NCBI GenBank assembly: GCA_007258455.2
Contig: VDFB02270651.1
Span: 703,477,360 to 703,541,359 of the forward strand
Length of the DNA: 64,000 nt
Reading direction: 5' to 3'
Source: Sequoia sempervirens
Taxonomy: Eukaryota; Streptophyta; Pinopsida; Cupressales; Cupressaceae
A program made the translations under genes and the position numbers. Below, in pieces: positions 10,944 through 22,190 of this stretch. Under the pieces are notes generated by a model. The model ran no database searches and had not been told where the DNA came from. It saw nothing but the letters and a program-made list of their open reading frames with translations. The stretch's first letter is position 1. Each line of letters starts with the position of its first letter.

Positions 10944-11555
10944 CTACTTGATATCTATGGACTCCTCTGCATTCCAATCTATTGGATCTATGTCCTTGGT
11001 GCCTATATTTTCAGCGTCATATTGGGGATTGAAATTTACCCCATCATCTAAAAATGTGTCAGGAATGTCCTCCTTTATCCCATACTCAACCATGAGTGGG
11101 ATAGGAAATCTTTCATAGTTTCTTCTTCTCAGATCATAGTCATCTTGTAGATCCATCCAAAAGTATTCCAGGAGATTGAAGTGTTTATCAAAAATAGTAG
11201 GAAGCAAGGCCTGTATCTTGTGTTTGGGATCAAAATGCTTTCTAGAGGTGTACAAACCCAAATTCAAGTGGATTAACTTATCACAAATTATCTTGGCTAC
11301 CACATTGTGTGCACAGCTATACTCACCCAACTTCATGGTGAATTTGTGGCAGCTAGTCTTATGCTTATTGGAAAATTTGAGATTGACTGCTATAGCTTGA
11401 TAAATAAACTCCATCAAGACAATCCTATTGTTGTAACACCTAGGGAGTAGATGAGGATGGCCATCAAAACAAGCTAGCCTTAAATAAGTGAACCTGGGGT
11501 ATTGGATATACCAATGTCCCCACTTTGTGATAAAGTCCATAGCATCCCTGCTCAA
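10944..11555 (-). CDS. Longest open piece of the decayed gene
   Basis: 203 residues open. It starts in the 'MSRDAMDFITKWGHWYIQ' block, which also appears in the upstream duplicate (11652-11861) as 'LSRDDMVFITKWGHWYIQ'. It continues with 'CHKFTMKLGEYSCAHNVVAK' and ends in an Asp/Glu-rich stretch. No catalytic signature is recognisable. The frame is interrupted on both sides, so this is a fragment, not a gene start. A fairly balanced residue composition and the aromatic-rich block suggest it once coded for a folded domain. Confidence 0.4.
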   Translation of the reverse strand: MSRDAMDFITKWGHWYIQYPRFTYLRLACFDGHPHLLPRCYNNRIVLMEFIYQAIAVNLKFSNKHKTSCHKFTMKLGEYSCAHNVVAKIICDKLIHLNLGLYTSRKHFDPKHKIQALLPTIFDKHFNLLEYFWMDLQDDYDLRRRNYERFPIPLMVEYGIKEDIPDTFLDDGVNFNPQYDAENIGTKDIDPIDWNAEESIDIK

Positions 11556-11933
11556 TCTATAGCCTGCATCTCCTGTAAGCTAGTTAATGATAACATACAA
11601 AAATGCATCATTAACTCTTATGTAGTGTGATTCAAAATTCTACAAGGTGAGCTAATCATAGTGATCCCACACCATCAAGACAATCCTATTGTTGCAACAC
11701 CTAGGGAGTAGATGAGGATGGCCATCAAAACTAGCCAGCCTTAAATAAGTGAACCTGGGGTATTGGATATACCAATGTCCCCACTTTGTGATAAAGACCA
11801 TATCATCCCTACTCAATCTGTAGCATGCATCTCTTGTAAGCCGATTAATGATAACATACAAAAATGCATCATTAACTCTTATGTAGTGTGATTCAGAAGT
11901 CTACAAGGTGAGCTGATCATAGTGATCCCACAC
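11412..11933. repeat. Tandem duplication, two 261-bp units
   Basis: Unit 1 (11412-11672) and unit 2 (11673-11933) both begin CATCAAGACAATCCTATTG and end GTGATCCCACAC. They are head-to-tail with no spacer and differ at only a modest number of bases by eye. 261 is 87 codons, so the duplication is in frame within the minus-strand coding sequence. Confidence 0.9.
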
Positions 11934-12949
11934 CCTTTTCTATCATTGGGATTCTCCCAATATTCCCATTGCATTCAATCCAGGAAAGATGCCCCTTCTG
12001 GCTACCGCATAAATCATATAAGAGGTCATGAAGAAACTCTTGGTTTCTCTCACTCTAAGCATCTAGTTGTGTATGCATTCTAATAAAATCATAGGCCAAT
12101 TAAATTGTTGTCTACCATCTAGTATATTCTGAATGAATGGAAACATCCATTCCTTGAACTGGGAGGCATCTCTCTTCCCAAACACTCTAGAGAGCATCAT
12201 TATTATATCTTTGATCTCCTTGTAGAAATTTTATCTTTTAGGCTGATCGAGAAGCTTGGATAGAGATATTTTTTTTCAACCGTCATCCAGTTCTTGTTCA
12301 TGTGAGTCTTGTTAGTCTCCTTCTGCTTGCTATAGAGTTGTAGGGCTTCAGCCTCATTGAGCTGCCTGGGGCTTTGTGGAGTAGGTGCATTGAATAGAAA
12401 CCTTATCATCTATGGTGTAAGGTCAATAATGATGTTCCCGTGTGAGTCCACACATTGTCTGGTAGCAAGATTGTAGGCTCCAGCTGCAGTGAGTATTAAC
12501 TCTGTACAATTGACAGATAAAGGAAAGAGGGAAACATGTGCCAAACCCAATTGAACAATTCTCTAAGTTCTCCCCGTTACATCTTCACTAAATTTTTCTT
12601 CATACAACTCTTCATAGTTAAATGAACTCAAGTTTGTATCTGTAATATCTACCCAATCTGAGTCCACCTTGCTAGCTGTGATGGTAGGACTTTGATCCTT
12701 ATACCTCAAAGTATATGGGAGTTGTTCCACCTTGATTTTTTAGGCTTGGCTCCTTGCCTTGAACTTTCTATGGGTTGGCTTCTTTGATAAGCCTCTTCTG
12801 ATGCTCTTGACATCTCCTATTTCTGCAATAAAACCCTACATTAGATGAACAAAAAGCATAAAAATCAATACATCATCCAATACCATCCTCTACTTCCTTA
12901 GGAAAAACTTTCCATACTTAGCCAAATTTCATATTCACCGGAAGCAGAG

Positions 12950-14780
12950 CCAATGAAGAATCAGGAATGGGAAACAATTTTAACACAGGGCGAGATCGAG
13001 ACTGAAACCAGAACGATACCAGAACCAAGATCAAAATAGAAATTAAACTCGAAACCAATCAATAGTTCCAAGTTTGACCCCCACTCTAGTTCCACTTCTA
13101 CCAAAGAGCGAGTGTAAAGACCAAAATCAACAGTAATCAGAAGGGGGATCATTTTGGGAATGAACCCCAATGCAAACACTTACGGGACGAGTTCATTTCT
13201 GAGTCCGCTTCTGCTAGTTTAACATTCAAAACGAAGCAAATTCTAGAAGATGTCGTCACATGAGCTTTTAGGAACTGGGTCGCAAAGGATCATAAGGGAA
13301 CTTCAGAAAAAAGGGGCTTAACCTCACCCATTAACAGAATAAAGACAAAATTTAACTCTAACGGTTGGATATTGTAAAGGTCATTGAACAAACCCTAGTT
13401 TGCACGATGTGTCAACTCAAATATTTAGGGAAAATATTTAGGGCATCAAAAACCTAACATAATAATCACCGAATCGACACAAGAACAAGATCAAAGGGTC
13501 ACTAAACAGATCCTAACACATTTAAAGCACAAAGGACCCCATCAAAAGGAACCCTAGTTAGAAACTAGGGCATGACATAATGGACCTGCCACGAAAGCAA
13601 CAAAAAAATGGAAAAAGAAACAAACGGAAAGACAGAAAAGGAAAAAAAGGAAAAAGAAAAGAGACAAAAAAATGAATCCAAAAATACATAAGGGAAAGAG
13701 CGAAGATTCATAGAAAAAGGGTCCTGTGAATGTGCAAGAACACAACGAGCAAGAAAATGAAAAAAAAATGACAAAGCAAACAGGAAAAGAACATGAAAAG
13801 ACCCTACCTCGAAATGCCAACAAGAAAGGTTGAAACTGGATAAGAATTCGCTCACCAACGCACCTCTGCAATCAAATTGTGCTCCTCTAGAAGTTATCTT
13901 GGCTCTGGTTCACTAAAACAACTTAGATAACAAAGATAATGAGCCAGTTAACCTTGATTAAGGTTTTAAAATCATTTCGTGCATGTGAGGAGGCTACAAT
14001 AAATGTGGTTGGTCGGGGGTGGAGCAAACAATATAAATGAATAGTCAACTCATGTGGAAACCAAAGGCAGGGGGGACATGGACCCAAATCTGAAATAGAA
14101 CAAGAAACCTTTAACAAGTCTCTTATCCAACTCTAAACCTGGTTCTGGTCCCGCGGCAAGGACAGGCAACAAAGGAAGATGGGGGCGGAATTGGAACCAA
14201 AACCGGACATGGAACTTTTATAAAGTTCCAAGTTTGATTATGATTCTGGTTCCATTCCCGACAAATGAACAAAACCGAGACAAGGACAAAGAAACGACAG
14301 GAAGTGGGACTGAAACCAAAACTGGACCTGACCCAAATACCAACGAAAACAAACAACACAAAGCAAGCAAGCGGGAGCGGGATTGAAACAAACACCAAAT
14401 CTAGAAAATTTACAAAGTTCCAAGTTCACTTTCAATTTTAGTTCCGCTTTCGCTCAAGCAAAGACAAAACAAAAGGAAAAAAGAAATAACTCAAGGGAGA
14501 AAGAAACCCAAGAGCGCAAGACAAACCAAAAGACAGTGAAAGAACAAGGAAGAAGGGCGGGACCGAAACCGGGACAAAATATAGACTTGGAACTTTGTAA
14601 AATTTCCAAGTCCAATTTACATTCCGACTCTTCTTCTGCTAGACCAAAAGAAACAAGGACTTAGGAGAAAAATGAACAAATCCTAAGACCCAAACAAAAC
14701 ACCAAGGACAAAACAAAAACCAAGGGGGACCCATTTTGTTCCAAAACAAAATGGGGTGGTTATGCAAGGCATAACGGGAC
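12950..14780 (+). repeat. T-poor, purine/A-rich region with degenerate ~190-bp repeats
   Basis: The plus strand is strikingly poor in T and rich in A/G/C (for example AAGAAA, GGAAAAAG and GGGACCGAAACC runs). A landmark AGTTCCAAGTTTGA-like segment followed by a GGTTCCG/TTCC motif recurs at about 13063, 14224, 14416 and 14602. The last three are 192 and 186 bp apart. The frames here (13554-13871 and others on the minus strand; 14383-14664) have low-complexity composition and I do not call them genes. Confidence 0.5.
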
Positions 14781-14782
14781 CC

Positions 14783-17366
14783 TTAAGGGATCAAGCCAAT
14801 TGAACGTAGACCAGAGTGATTTCACGTGTTTCGGTGTGAAAGAGGACCATGCCTAGTGTAAACATATCCATCTGGATGCATTTTAATAGTTCATTTGGTC
14901 ACATGAGTTGCAGAACAAAAGTTGCACCACTTTGCAACTTTCAACTACTTGCATTTGACAACTTTTTCCCCAAGTGAAAATCCGCCACCATGGGAAAACC
15001 AGTTCGAGATAGTGAAAACTGAGAAATGTTTCTATAGAGGGGCCCAACGCGATCTTGTAGGATCAGACAAGAAGTTTCTAAGCGTCACAATATTTGAGTA
15101 ACAATATGTTGAAGTTTGCAACCATTTTGCACTTTGGACTCTTAAGGGATCGATTCGGTGGAACATAGCTCAGAGTGATTCCACATGTTTGAGTGTGAAA
15201 GAGGACCATGTCTAGCGTAAACATACCTATTCGGATGCGTTGGAATAGTTTGTTTGGTCACACGAGTTGCAGAATGAAAGTTGCACCACTTTGCAACTTT
15301 GCACTGCTTGCATTTGACACTTTTTCCATCAAGTGAAAATCTGCCACCACGAGAAAACCACTCCAAGATAGTGAAAACCGAGAGAGGTTTTTGTAGAGGG
15401 GCCCAACATGATCCTGTGGGATTAGATGAGAAGATTCTAAGCATCACCGTATCTAAGTAACAATATGTTGAATTTTGCAGCCATTTTGCACTTTGGACTC
15501 TTAAGGGATTGATCCGGTTGAACATAGCTCAGAGTGATTCTGTGTGTTTGGGTGTGAAATAGGACCATTCGTAGCATAAACATACCTATTCAAATGTGTT
15601 GGAATAGTCTGTTTGGTCACACCAGTTGCAGAACGAAAGTTGCACCACTTTGCATCTTTTCACTACTTGCATTTGACACTTTTTCCATCAAGTGAAAATA
15701 CGCCACCATGGGAAAACCACTCCGAGATAGAAAAAACCAAGAGAGGTTTTTGTAGAGGGGATCAACACAATATTGTAGGATTAGACAAGAAGTTTCTAAG
15801 CATCACGGTATCTGAATAACAACATGCTGAAGTTTGCAGCCATTTTGCACTTTGGACTCTTAAGGGATCGATACTATTAAACATAGCTCAGAGCGATTCC
15901 GCATGTTTGGGTGAAAAAGAGGACCATTCCTAGTGTAAACATACCTATTCAGATGCGTTGGAATAATCTGTTTGGTCACACAAGTTGCGGAATGAAAGTT
16001 GCACCACTTTCCACTTCTTGCATTTAACATTTTTTCCATCAAGTGAAAATCCGCCACCACTGGAAAACCACTTCAAGATAGCAAAAAATGAGAGAGGTTT
16101 TTGTAGAGGGGCCCAACACTATCCCTTAGGATCAGACAATAAGTCTCTAAGCATCACGATATCTGAGTAACAACATGTTGAAGTTTGCATCATTTTGCAC
16201 TTTGGACTCTTAAGAGATTGATCTGGTTGAACGTCACTTGGGGCGATTCTACGTGTTTGGGTGTGAAAGAGGACCATTCCTAGCATAAAAATACCTATTC
16301 GAATGCATTGGAATTGTCTATTTGGTCACACAAGTTGTTGAACGAAAGTTGCACCATTTTGCAACTTTCAACTACTTGCATTTGACAACTTTTTTCCCAA
16401 GTGAAAATCCACCACCATGAGAAAACCACTTCAAGATAGCAAAAACTGAGAGAATTTTTTGTAGAGGGTCCCAAAACGATCCCATAGGATTAGATGATAA
16501 GTTTCTAAGCGTCACAGTATCCGAGTAAGAAATGTTGAAGTTTGCACCATTTTGCACTTTGGACTCTTAAGGGATTGATCTGGTTGAACGTAGCTAGAAG
16601 CGATACCACGTGTTTTGGTGAAAAAGAGGACCATTTATAGCATAAAAATACATATTTGAATGTGTTGGAATAGTCTGTTTGGTCACATGAGTTGCAAAAC
16701 AAAAGTTGCACCATTTTGCAACTTTCAACTACTTTCATTTGACAACTTTTTCCCCAAGTGAAAATCTGCCACCACAGGAAAGCCACTCTGAGATAGTGAA
16801 AATCGAGCATTTTTTTGTAGAGGGTCCCAACATGATCCCATAGGATCAGATGAGAAGTTTCTAAGCATCACGGTATCGAAGTAACAGTATGCTGAAGTTT
16901 GCAGCCATTTTGCACTTTGGACTTTTAAGGGATCGATCTAGTTGAACGTAGCTCAGTGCGATTCTACATGTTTGGGTGTGAAAGAGGACCATGCCTAACG
17001 TAAAAGTACCTATTTGAACACATTGGAATAGTTCATTTGGTCACACGAGTTGCAGAACGAAAGTTGCACCACTTTGCAACTTTGTATTGCTTGCATTTAA
17101 AACTTTTTCCATCAAGTGAAAACTGGACACCATGGGAAAACCACTCTGAGATAACAAAAACCAAGAGAGGTTATTGTAGAGGGGCCCAACGTGATCTTGT
17201 AGGATCAAATGGATATTTTGTCAGTTCCATGGTTTCTAAGTAATACCCCGTCAAAGATTGCTACCCTTTTGCACTTTGGACCCTTAAGGGATCGAGCCAG
17301 TTGAACATAGCTCGAAGCGATTCCGCATGTTTGGGTGTGAAAGAGAACCATTCCTAGCATAAATTT
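14783..17366 (+). repeat. Satellite array, seven full ~358-bp units plus one partial
   Basis: The landmark TTAAGGGAT(C/T)GA recurs at 14783, 15142, 15501, 15860, 16210, 16567, 16925 and 17284, giving periods of 359, 359, 359, 350, 357, 358 and 359. Each full unit carries GAAAGAGGACCAT, a GTTTGGTCACA segment, the inverted repeat AAAGTTGCA-N6-TGCAACTTT or a close variant, TTTTTCCATCAAGTGAAAA and TTTTGCACTTTGGACTC. The last unit stops after CCTAGCATAAATTTACC. Short frames of ~60-127 residues recur in register with the period (for example 15142-15525 on minus and 15613-15819 on plus). They are read-throughs of the repeat and not protein genes. Confidence 0.92.
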
Positions 17367-17379
17367 ACCATGCCTATCA

Positions 17380-18780
17380 TAAATGTACCATGTACTTAGA
17401 AGAATATTAATAAAATTCATTGTTTCATTGCATTTTTCTATGTTTTTACCAAAAATCTAATGTTTCTTTTAACTATACAGTTTCGTACAGGGTGATTGTG
17501 TTCTCTTTTTCAATATTTTTGTGTTTCCAAAGACCTAATACATATTTAGAAACCCATTTTGATGTCAGGGTGCTTATTTGGTGAAATGGAATAAGTTTTA
17601 TTGGGTTTGTGTTACTGCCCCTATAGATTTTGATGGAAAAGGGCATGAAAAATAAGGTTTCACCCTAGGGTTTGATAAAATATAGCATGTATAGGTTGGG
17701 TGATTGTCTTTTGAGTTTGTTCAAGTGATTTTAAGAAGGTATGAGGTGGTGGCATGTTCTGGTAAGGTGTGGAACCATTCATTTCAATAATACCTTATCA
17801 TATAAGCATAAAATAAGGGTTTTGTGGTTTGGCATGGTGGAGTGACTTTCTCCTGAGACAAATTGTGGATTTGAGGGTTTGGATACATGATAATTGTGTC
17901 CCCAACAAGTTCAAGGGGTTTTTGAATGTTTAAAGGTATGTTCCTTTGTAAATTAGGCCTAGTTAGCCTAATGAGGACATCGAAGAAGGTCATTTTTGAT
18001 GCAGATGTTCCAAGACAGTCACTATTGATTTTGAAGTATGTGTTGTAACTCAATAATGGCTATCTAGATCAGTCATTTTTTTGTGAAGTCATTTGAGAAG
18101 TTTGTGAGAAAAGGTCTAAAACTAGGGTCTACTAACCTACTAGACAAGGCAGAGTGAAGGGCTAAAATTGAAGAGATAGAGAGTTGTTGGTTGAAACTTT
18201 GTTTGAAACTCATTCATTTGAGGTTTTGTGAAGATTTACACCCCTTGCTTACATATTCAAATTGAAAAACACCTAATTGCAATCCATTCCACCAACCTAC
18301 TTAACCCTACATCGGTGGAATGGAAATATTATCACTTAATGGACTCTCAAAACCATGTTTTGAGGGTTACAAACCATTTATGATAAATGAAAAGGAAAAA
18401 GTGTTGCAAATATAGAAAACATCATCCTTTATTTACTAATTTTGCAATTGTGCAACTAATGCAAGTTTTGCATTTTTACACCAAATGACATCTTTTGTGC
18501 AATATCACTTCTCTAATCACCTAATGAACTCTTTGAGACTTTGAATACATTACATATGACCTTCACATGACCTTTTTCACATTGTTTACATTTCAAAATT
18601 CAAATTTTGCAAATTTTCCTATTGAAGGAATTTAGAGAACAAGGTGCTCCTACACCAAACTTGAACTCCAAAATTACAATATTTGAGTATATCTCATTAC
18701 AAGTAAATCTCATTACAATGCCTTAGGTTCTTCATTCTCACAGATCTTTTACAATGTCACTTATGCATTTGAGATTCTCT
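17380..18780. other. No recognisable gene
   Basis: AT-rich sequence after the satellite array. The only sizeable frame (17784-18053, minus) shows no motif I can place. Confidence 0.4.
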
Positions 18781-18882
18781 TTAAATGTCTACATCATAGG
18801 TGCTCATTATGAGGTTAACTTAAATTGAGTAACTTGAGATTCCCTCGCTAAGCTTCACACGCTCTTTTATAATGGCTTCAAA

Positions 18883-18975
18883 TCAAAATTGATATATTTC
18901 AAGATCATCAAAATAAGGATGTTGCATTGCTTTTTTGGCCGAGGTTCTCTTTGATGGCTCATAAATCAACATTTT
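18883..18975 (-). pseudogene. CDKB-like kinase, last-exon fragment (copy 1)
   Basis: After a TTGTAG acceptor-like site, the minus strand reads '[20 protein letters not shown]' followed by a short Leu/Glu/Tyr/Gln/Phe tail and TGA. Plant B-type cyclin-dependent kinases end in this way: a 'P(A/S)KRISAK.A..HPYFD.LDKSQF' C-terminus at the end of kinase subdomain XI. Only ~30 codons are present and no other kinase exon lies nearby, so it is a displaced gene fragment. An authentic distal exon of a gene extending far upstream is unlikely, because the transposase remnant lies on that side. Confidence 0.65.
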
Positions 18976-19314
18976 CTACAACGAGAGACCAATCATTTTT
19001 TAGTAGTTTACTTACAAATACGCAAAGTAAAAGAGAAAAAAAAGAGCATCCAAAATGGAAATGAAATGAAAATAGATGGAAGGAACTTAAAGATAGGCAT
19101 GCTAGTCTCTCAACTTAGTCACTCTTGGTCATACATCTCACAAGGAGTTCCAAGATAACTATTGCACACAACACCCCTCATGAATAGACTAAGTTGAAAT
19201 TTGAGATGCTCTTATAATGTCTACATCATAGTTGCTCATGATAAGGTTAACTTCAAATGAATAACTTGAAATTCCCTCACCAAGCTTTGCACGCACTTTT
19301 GTAATGGCTTAAAA

Positions 19315-19407
19315 TCATGATTGAGATTTGTCAAGATCATCAAAATAAGGATGTTGCATTGCTTTTCTGGCTGAGATTCTCTTGGATGGCCCATAAATCT
19401 ATATTTT
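19315..19407 (-). pseudogene. CDKB-like kinase, last-exon fragment (copy 2)
   Basis: A CCCCTTGCAG acceptor is followed by an in-frame TAG and then '[20 protein letters not shown]' with 'LDKSQS' and TGA. The tail is closer than copy 1 to the usual CDKB 'LDKSQF' ending. The duplication with its flanks shows that the fragment was copied as genomic DNA with intron sequence attached, not as a spliced message. Confidence 0.7.
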
Positions 19408-19559
19408 CTGCAAGGGGACACCAATCAATTTTTAGTAGGTTACTTACAAATAGGAAAAGTAAAAGAAGATGATAGCATTTTCATCAAACAAATTAATGTG
19501 CATACAAGTATAAATTAATAAGAACTAATGTGCATACTTACAAATTAATCCAATGAACC

Positions 19560-22190
19560 ATCTGGGTCTGCTCTACTCTTTATTGTGTCAAGTATTTCCT
19601 TGTGGTAAGACTCACAAACCTTCCACAAGACCTTGTTCAAAGTTCTACCCCCGTATTTGGTCAAACGAACATTAGATGCCACGACAAGGTTTGAGTAATG
19701 AAGAATTTTACGATGCATGTCAAAGTCCTAAAACAACCAATGTTTAACACTCTTATGTGGGTACCTTCTAAGCCATGTTCCAATAACAACAACCAAGCCT
19801 GTAGGGTATTCGATGTTTTCTCCATCTATAACTAGGGCCTCCAATTTCTTTTTGGCCTCAACACAACACAAGTAATAGTTTATTCCCTCTTCATTGTCTT
19901 CATTTGCAATAACTGCATAAACTTTCCCTGCATTCATATGTGCAACAAATCTCTTGAAATTAGTCAACATTACGAATACACTACAAATTAATATAACAAT
20001 ATGGAATTTCAAAAACTAAACAAGCAGATATATTACCTGGTTGAACTAGATCCGATACGTGGTCAAAGTCAACTAATGATTCCATCTATGTTAGTTCCAA
20101 TGCCATTAGAGGGAGATACGTGTGAAATGGGATAAGATAACTTGTCAACCATTTGTCAGTCCACTCCCCTAACTCACAATCATTCCAAGCTTGCATTGTA
20201 CATGAAGAAAAAAATCATGCCATCTCATGTGTATCGATACTCCATGAACCTTCATTTGAGCTAAGGAAAGAGTGTAGATCACTTGATCCTGTTAGTGTAC
20301 AACAATCCTCATATGGTGCAATGTTAGTATCATCCATCAACCAAAAATATCTATGATCTAAAGATGTACCTTCATTATATGTACCCATCAAAGCATTGCA
20401 CCACTTGACGATTGATCTTGCATCTATCAACTTTGCACTGTCTTTATACTTTAACTCTTCTCATGCTAATGCTCTTTTCATGCATTCTCCTGCACCATCA
20501 TGCTTCCCCTTTCCATGCCCAGCCTCACAAAAGTTCCACATATGTTGTACACCTATAATGACATGTATCCTACTCAACCAGTAGAACATAGTTCTTGAAC
20601 TGTGTTGCACAATTATCCAACCATATTATATGCCGATTGTATACTATGCCCCTCTGAGCCAAATCACTATAGAAAATCTAGAAGCAACCTTGCATGAACT
20701 CTGGAGAATGTGTGTGATCATCACTAATATTAAAGTGATACTCCCTCAATGCCTTCCTTTAGTCCTCTGTACTATCAGCTGCATGAATTAATATTATTTG
20801 CACAAATATCACAACCTGTGTGGAGTTGTAATACTGTGACTACACCTCATGTTGTGGTTGTAGAGTGTAGTTCTCTGCAAATTCAACCACTAATACTATG
20901 CTTCCAACTAGAAAGGTGTCCTTTCATAGCTTGAGTTGTGTGGCCAACCCTTGGGCTCTATGGGTATGCCTTGCATACTCATACACTATATTCTCATGAA
21001 ACATGGACATAAACTAATACACTGGAATCTTCTAAATAATCAAATCACACCTTTTTTCTTGAGACCCATCTTTTGTAGCATATGCCATAGTTTTATACTT
21101 CCCGAACTCTACTAGTTTTTGTCCCACCTCATCTGTGCTTTCCATATGTTGACATACTGGCATACGCTACAAGCCACTGCAATGCTCGCATGGACCATCC
21201 AAGCATGATGTCATGTAGAATATTTGGCCATCCTCTATTTCACATAAATTTTTTGATAAGAATTCTCTTGAAGATTTTGGTGGGGCTTCTATGCCACAAT
21301 CTTGCAAAACATCATTAGTATGCAAATCACAAAATATAGAACGATAAACATCATAATGGTTAGATAATTCAATATGTAGTCTACAGCAACAAGTAGTGCA
21401 TGTGTGATTTATCTTGACATAAAAATGTTTAAGAATTTCAAAAAATCTTTGACAAATACTAATTTGAGGATAATCCAGTTGAAATTTATGAAAAAATTGG
21501 GTTTGAGTCATATCCAAAAATTGCTTTGGATGTGTGGCTCATGGTTCCGACTACCGATTCTCCTTCTTACAACAGCCCTTTGATTCAGAGATGGCCTTGT
21601 GTTATTATTCTAATACTCTTCAATTAGTGTTCTCAATGCTTCAACAACTTTTTAATCTTTTTGTGGCAGTCTCCTCAAAAATGCCCATAATTCATTTGAA
21701 TCGGTGCCCTCAATTCTTTGTTACCTTTGAACGACTTTTGATAAAGTTTTTCTACTAATTCTCATTTGTTCACTCATCTTTCTAATGAGACAAGCTCTCT
21801 TTCTTTGAATTCTTACCAAAGTCAATGTAATGACATGTCGTGTGACATTACTATCCTTTGAGCATGAGGTCTTACCCACACTCTCATATGCATCCATTAG
21901 ATTCTTCACAATAGTGTTTTCACTCGATGCATTCGATGTTCTCAACCCAAGAGTCTTCATGATGTCTCTACACTTTATACCCTACATCATTTCAACAAAT
22001 ATTTGACATGTTGCGGTCTCGTTTATGCTTTCAAAGTAGAATTTCCAAATCTTATCAGCATATCTTCTACAACTGTGTGCTAGAATCTTACCTTCCATGT
22101 GCTGCAAAATAAAGTCATCAATATTAATCAAATACTTTGGCTTTCTACGCAAAATTCTACGTGGTGTTCTCCTAGGTACATACATCTCAA
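19560..22190 (-). pseudogene. Decayed DDE-type transposase-like gene
   Basis: Reading from 22185, a basic N-terminus and 'KIWKFYFESINETATC' lead into a helical region with 'RRRIGS'. Further on come 'WLDNCATQFKN' (about 20591-20622) and then 'WNFCEAGHGKGKHDGAG' with a Cys-Met-Lys-Arg continuation (about 20480-20535). The pairing of an Asp followed by 'QFKN' with a later 'GHGK..DG.G..vKR' block is a pattern I associate with transposase-like proteins of several eukaryotic DNA transposons. I cannot name the superfamily from memory. A C-terminal piece (19728-20012) reads 'YYLCCVEAKKKLEALVIDGE'. Many stops and frameshifts show it is dead. The two CDKB exon copies lie immediately downstream. Confidence 0.5.

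Larger units (their letters stand above)
8750..12836 (-). pseudogene. Long decayed gene, unknown family, charged coiled-coil C-terminal half
   Basis: Reading the minus strand from 12836, a splice acceptor (TTTTATTGCAG) is followed by near-continuous coding sequence in which stops and frameshifts alternate with long open pieces: 12203-12409, 11652-11861, 10944-11555, 10356-10628, 10126-10359, 9784-10026 and 9394-9723. The N-terminal part has a 'PTPQSPRQLNEAEA' segment. The middle has a conserved-looking 'FITKWGHWYIQYPRF' block followed by 'RLACFDGHPHLLPR'. Then comes a basic/acidic linker with 'KKRK', and last a very charged Glu/Lys/Arg/Gln coiled-coil region (about 9.8-10.4 kb). I do not recognise the family and assign no function. 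Strong decay plus an internal duplication suggest a repeat-family gene, possibly carried by a retroelement; no RT or integrase is visible here. Confidence 0.5.
18783..19466. repeat. Direct duplication (~250-bp copies, 432-bp offset) carrying a CDKB exon
   Basis: Copy 1 (about 18783-19034) and copy 2 (about 19215-19466) share ATGTCTACATCATAG, GATCATCAAAATAAGGATG, TTGCATTGCTTTT and TTTTTAGTAG along their length. About 180 bp of different sequence separates them. Both contain the same terminal exon of a kinase gene on the minus strand. Confidence 0.85.

Noticed and set aside
13554..13871. Minus-strand Phe/Ser/Cys-rich frames resembling a membrane protein
   Set aside because: Antisense of an A/G-rich low-complexity stretch; two overlapping frames look equally 'membrane-like'.
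14783..17366. Possible CRISPR-like array or family of small genes in the repeated region
   Set aside because: The unit is ~358 bp with no unique spacers, and the genome is eukaryotic. Recurrent frames are in register with the satellite period.
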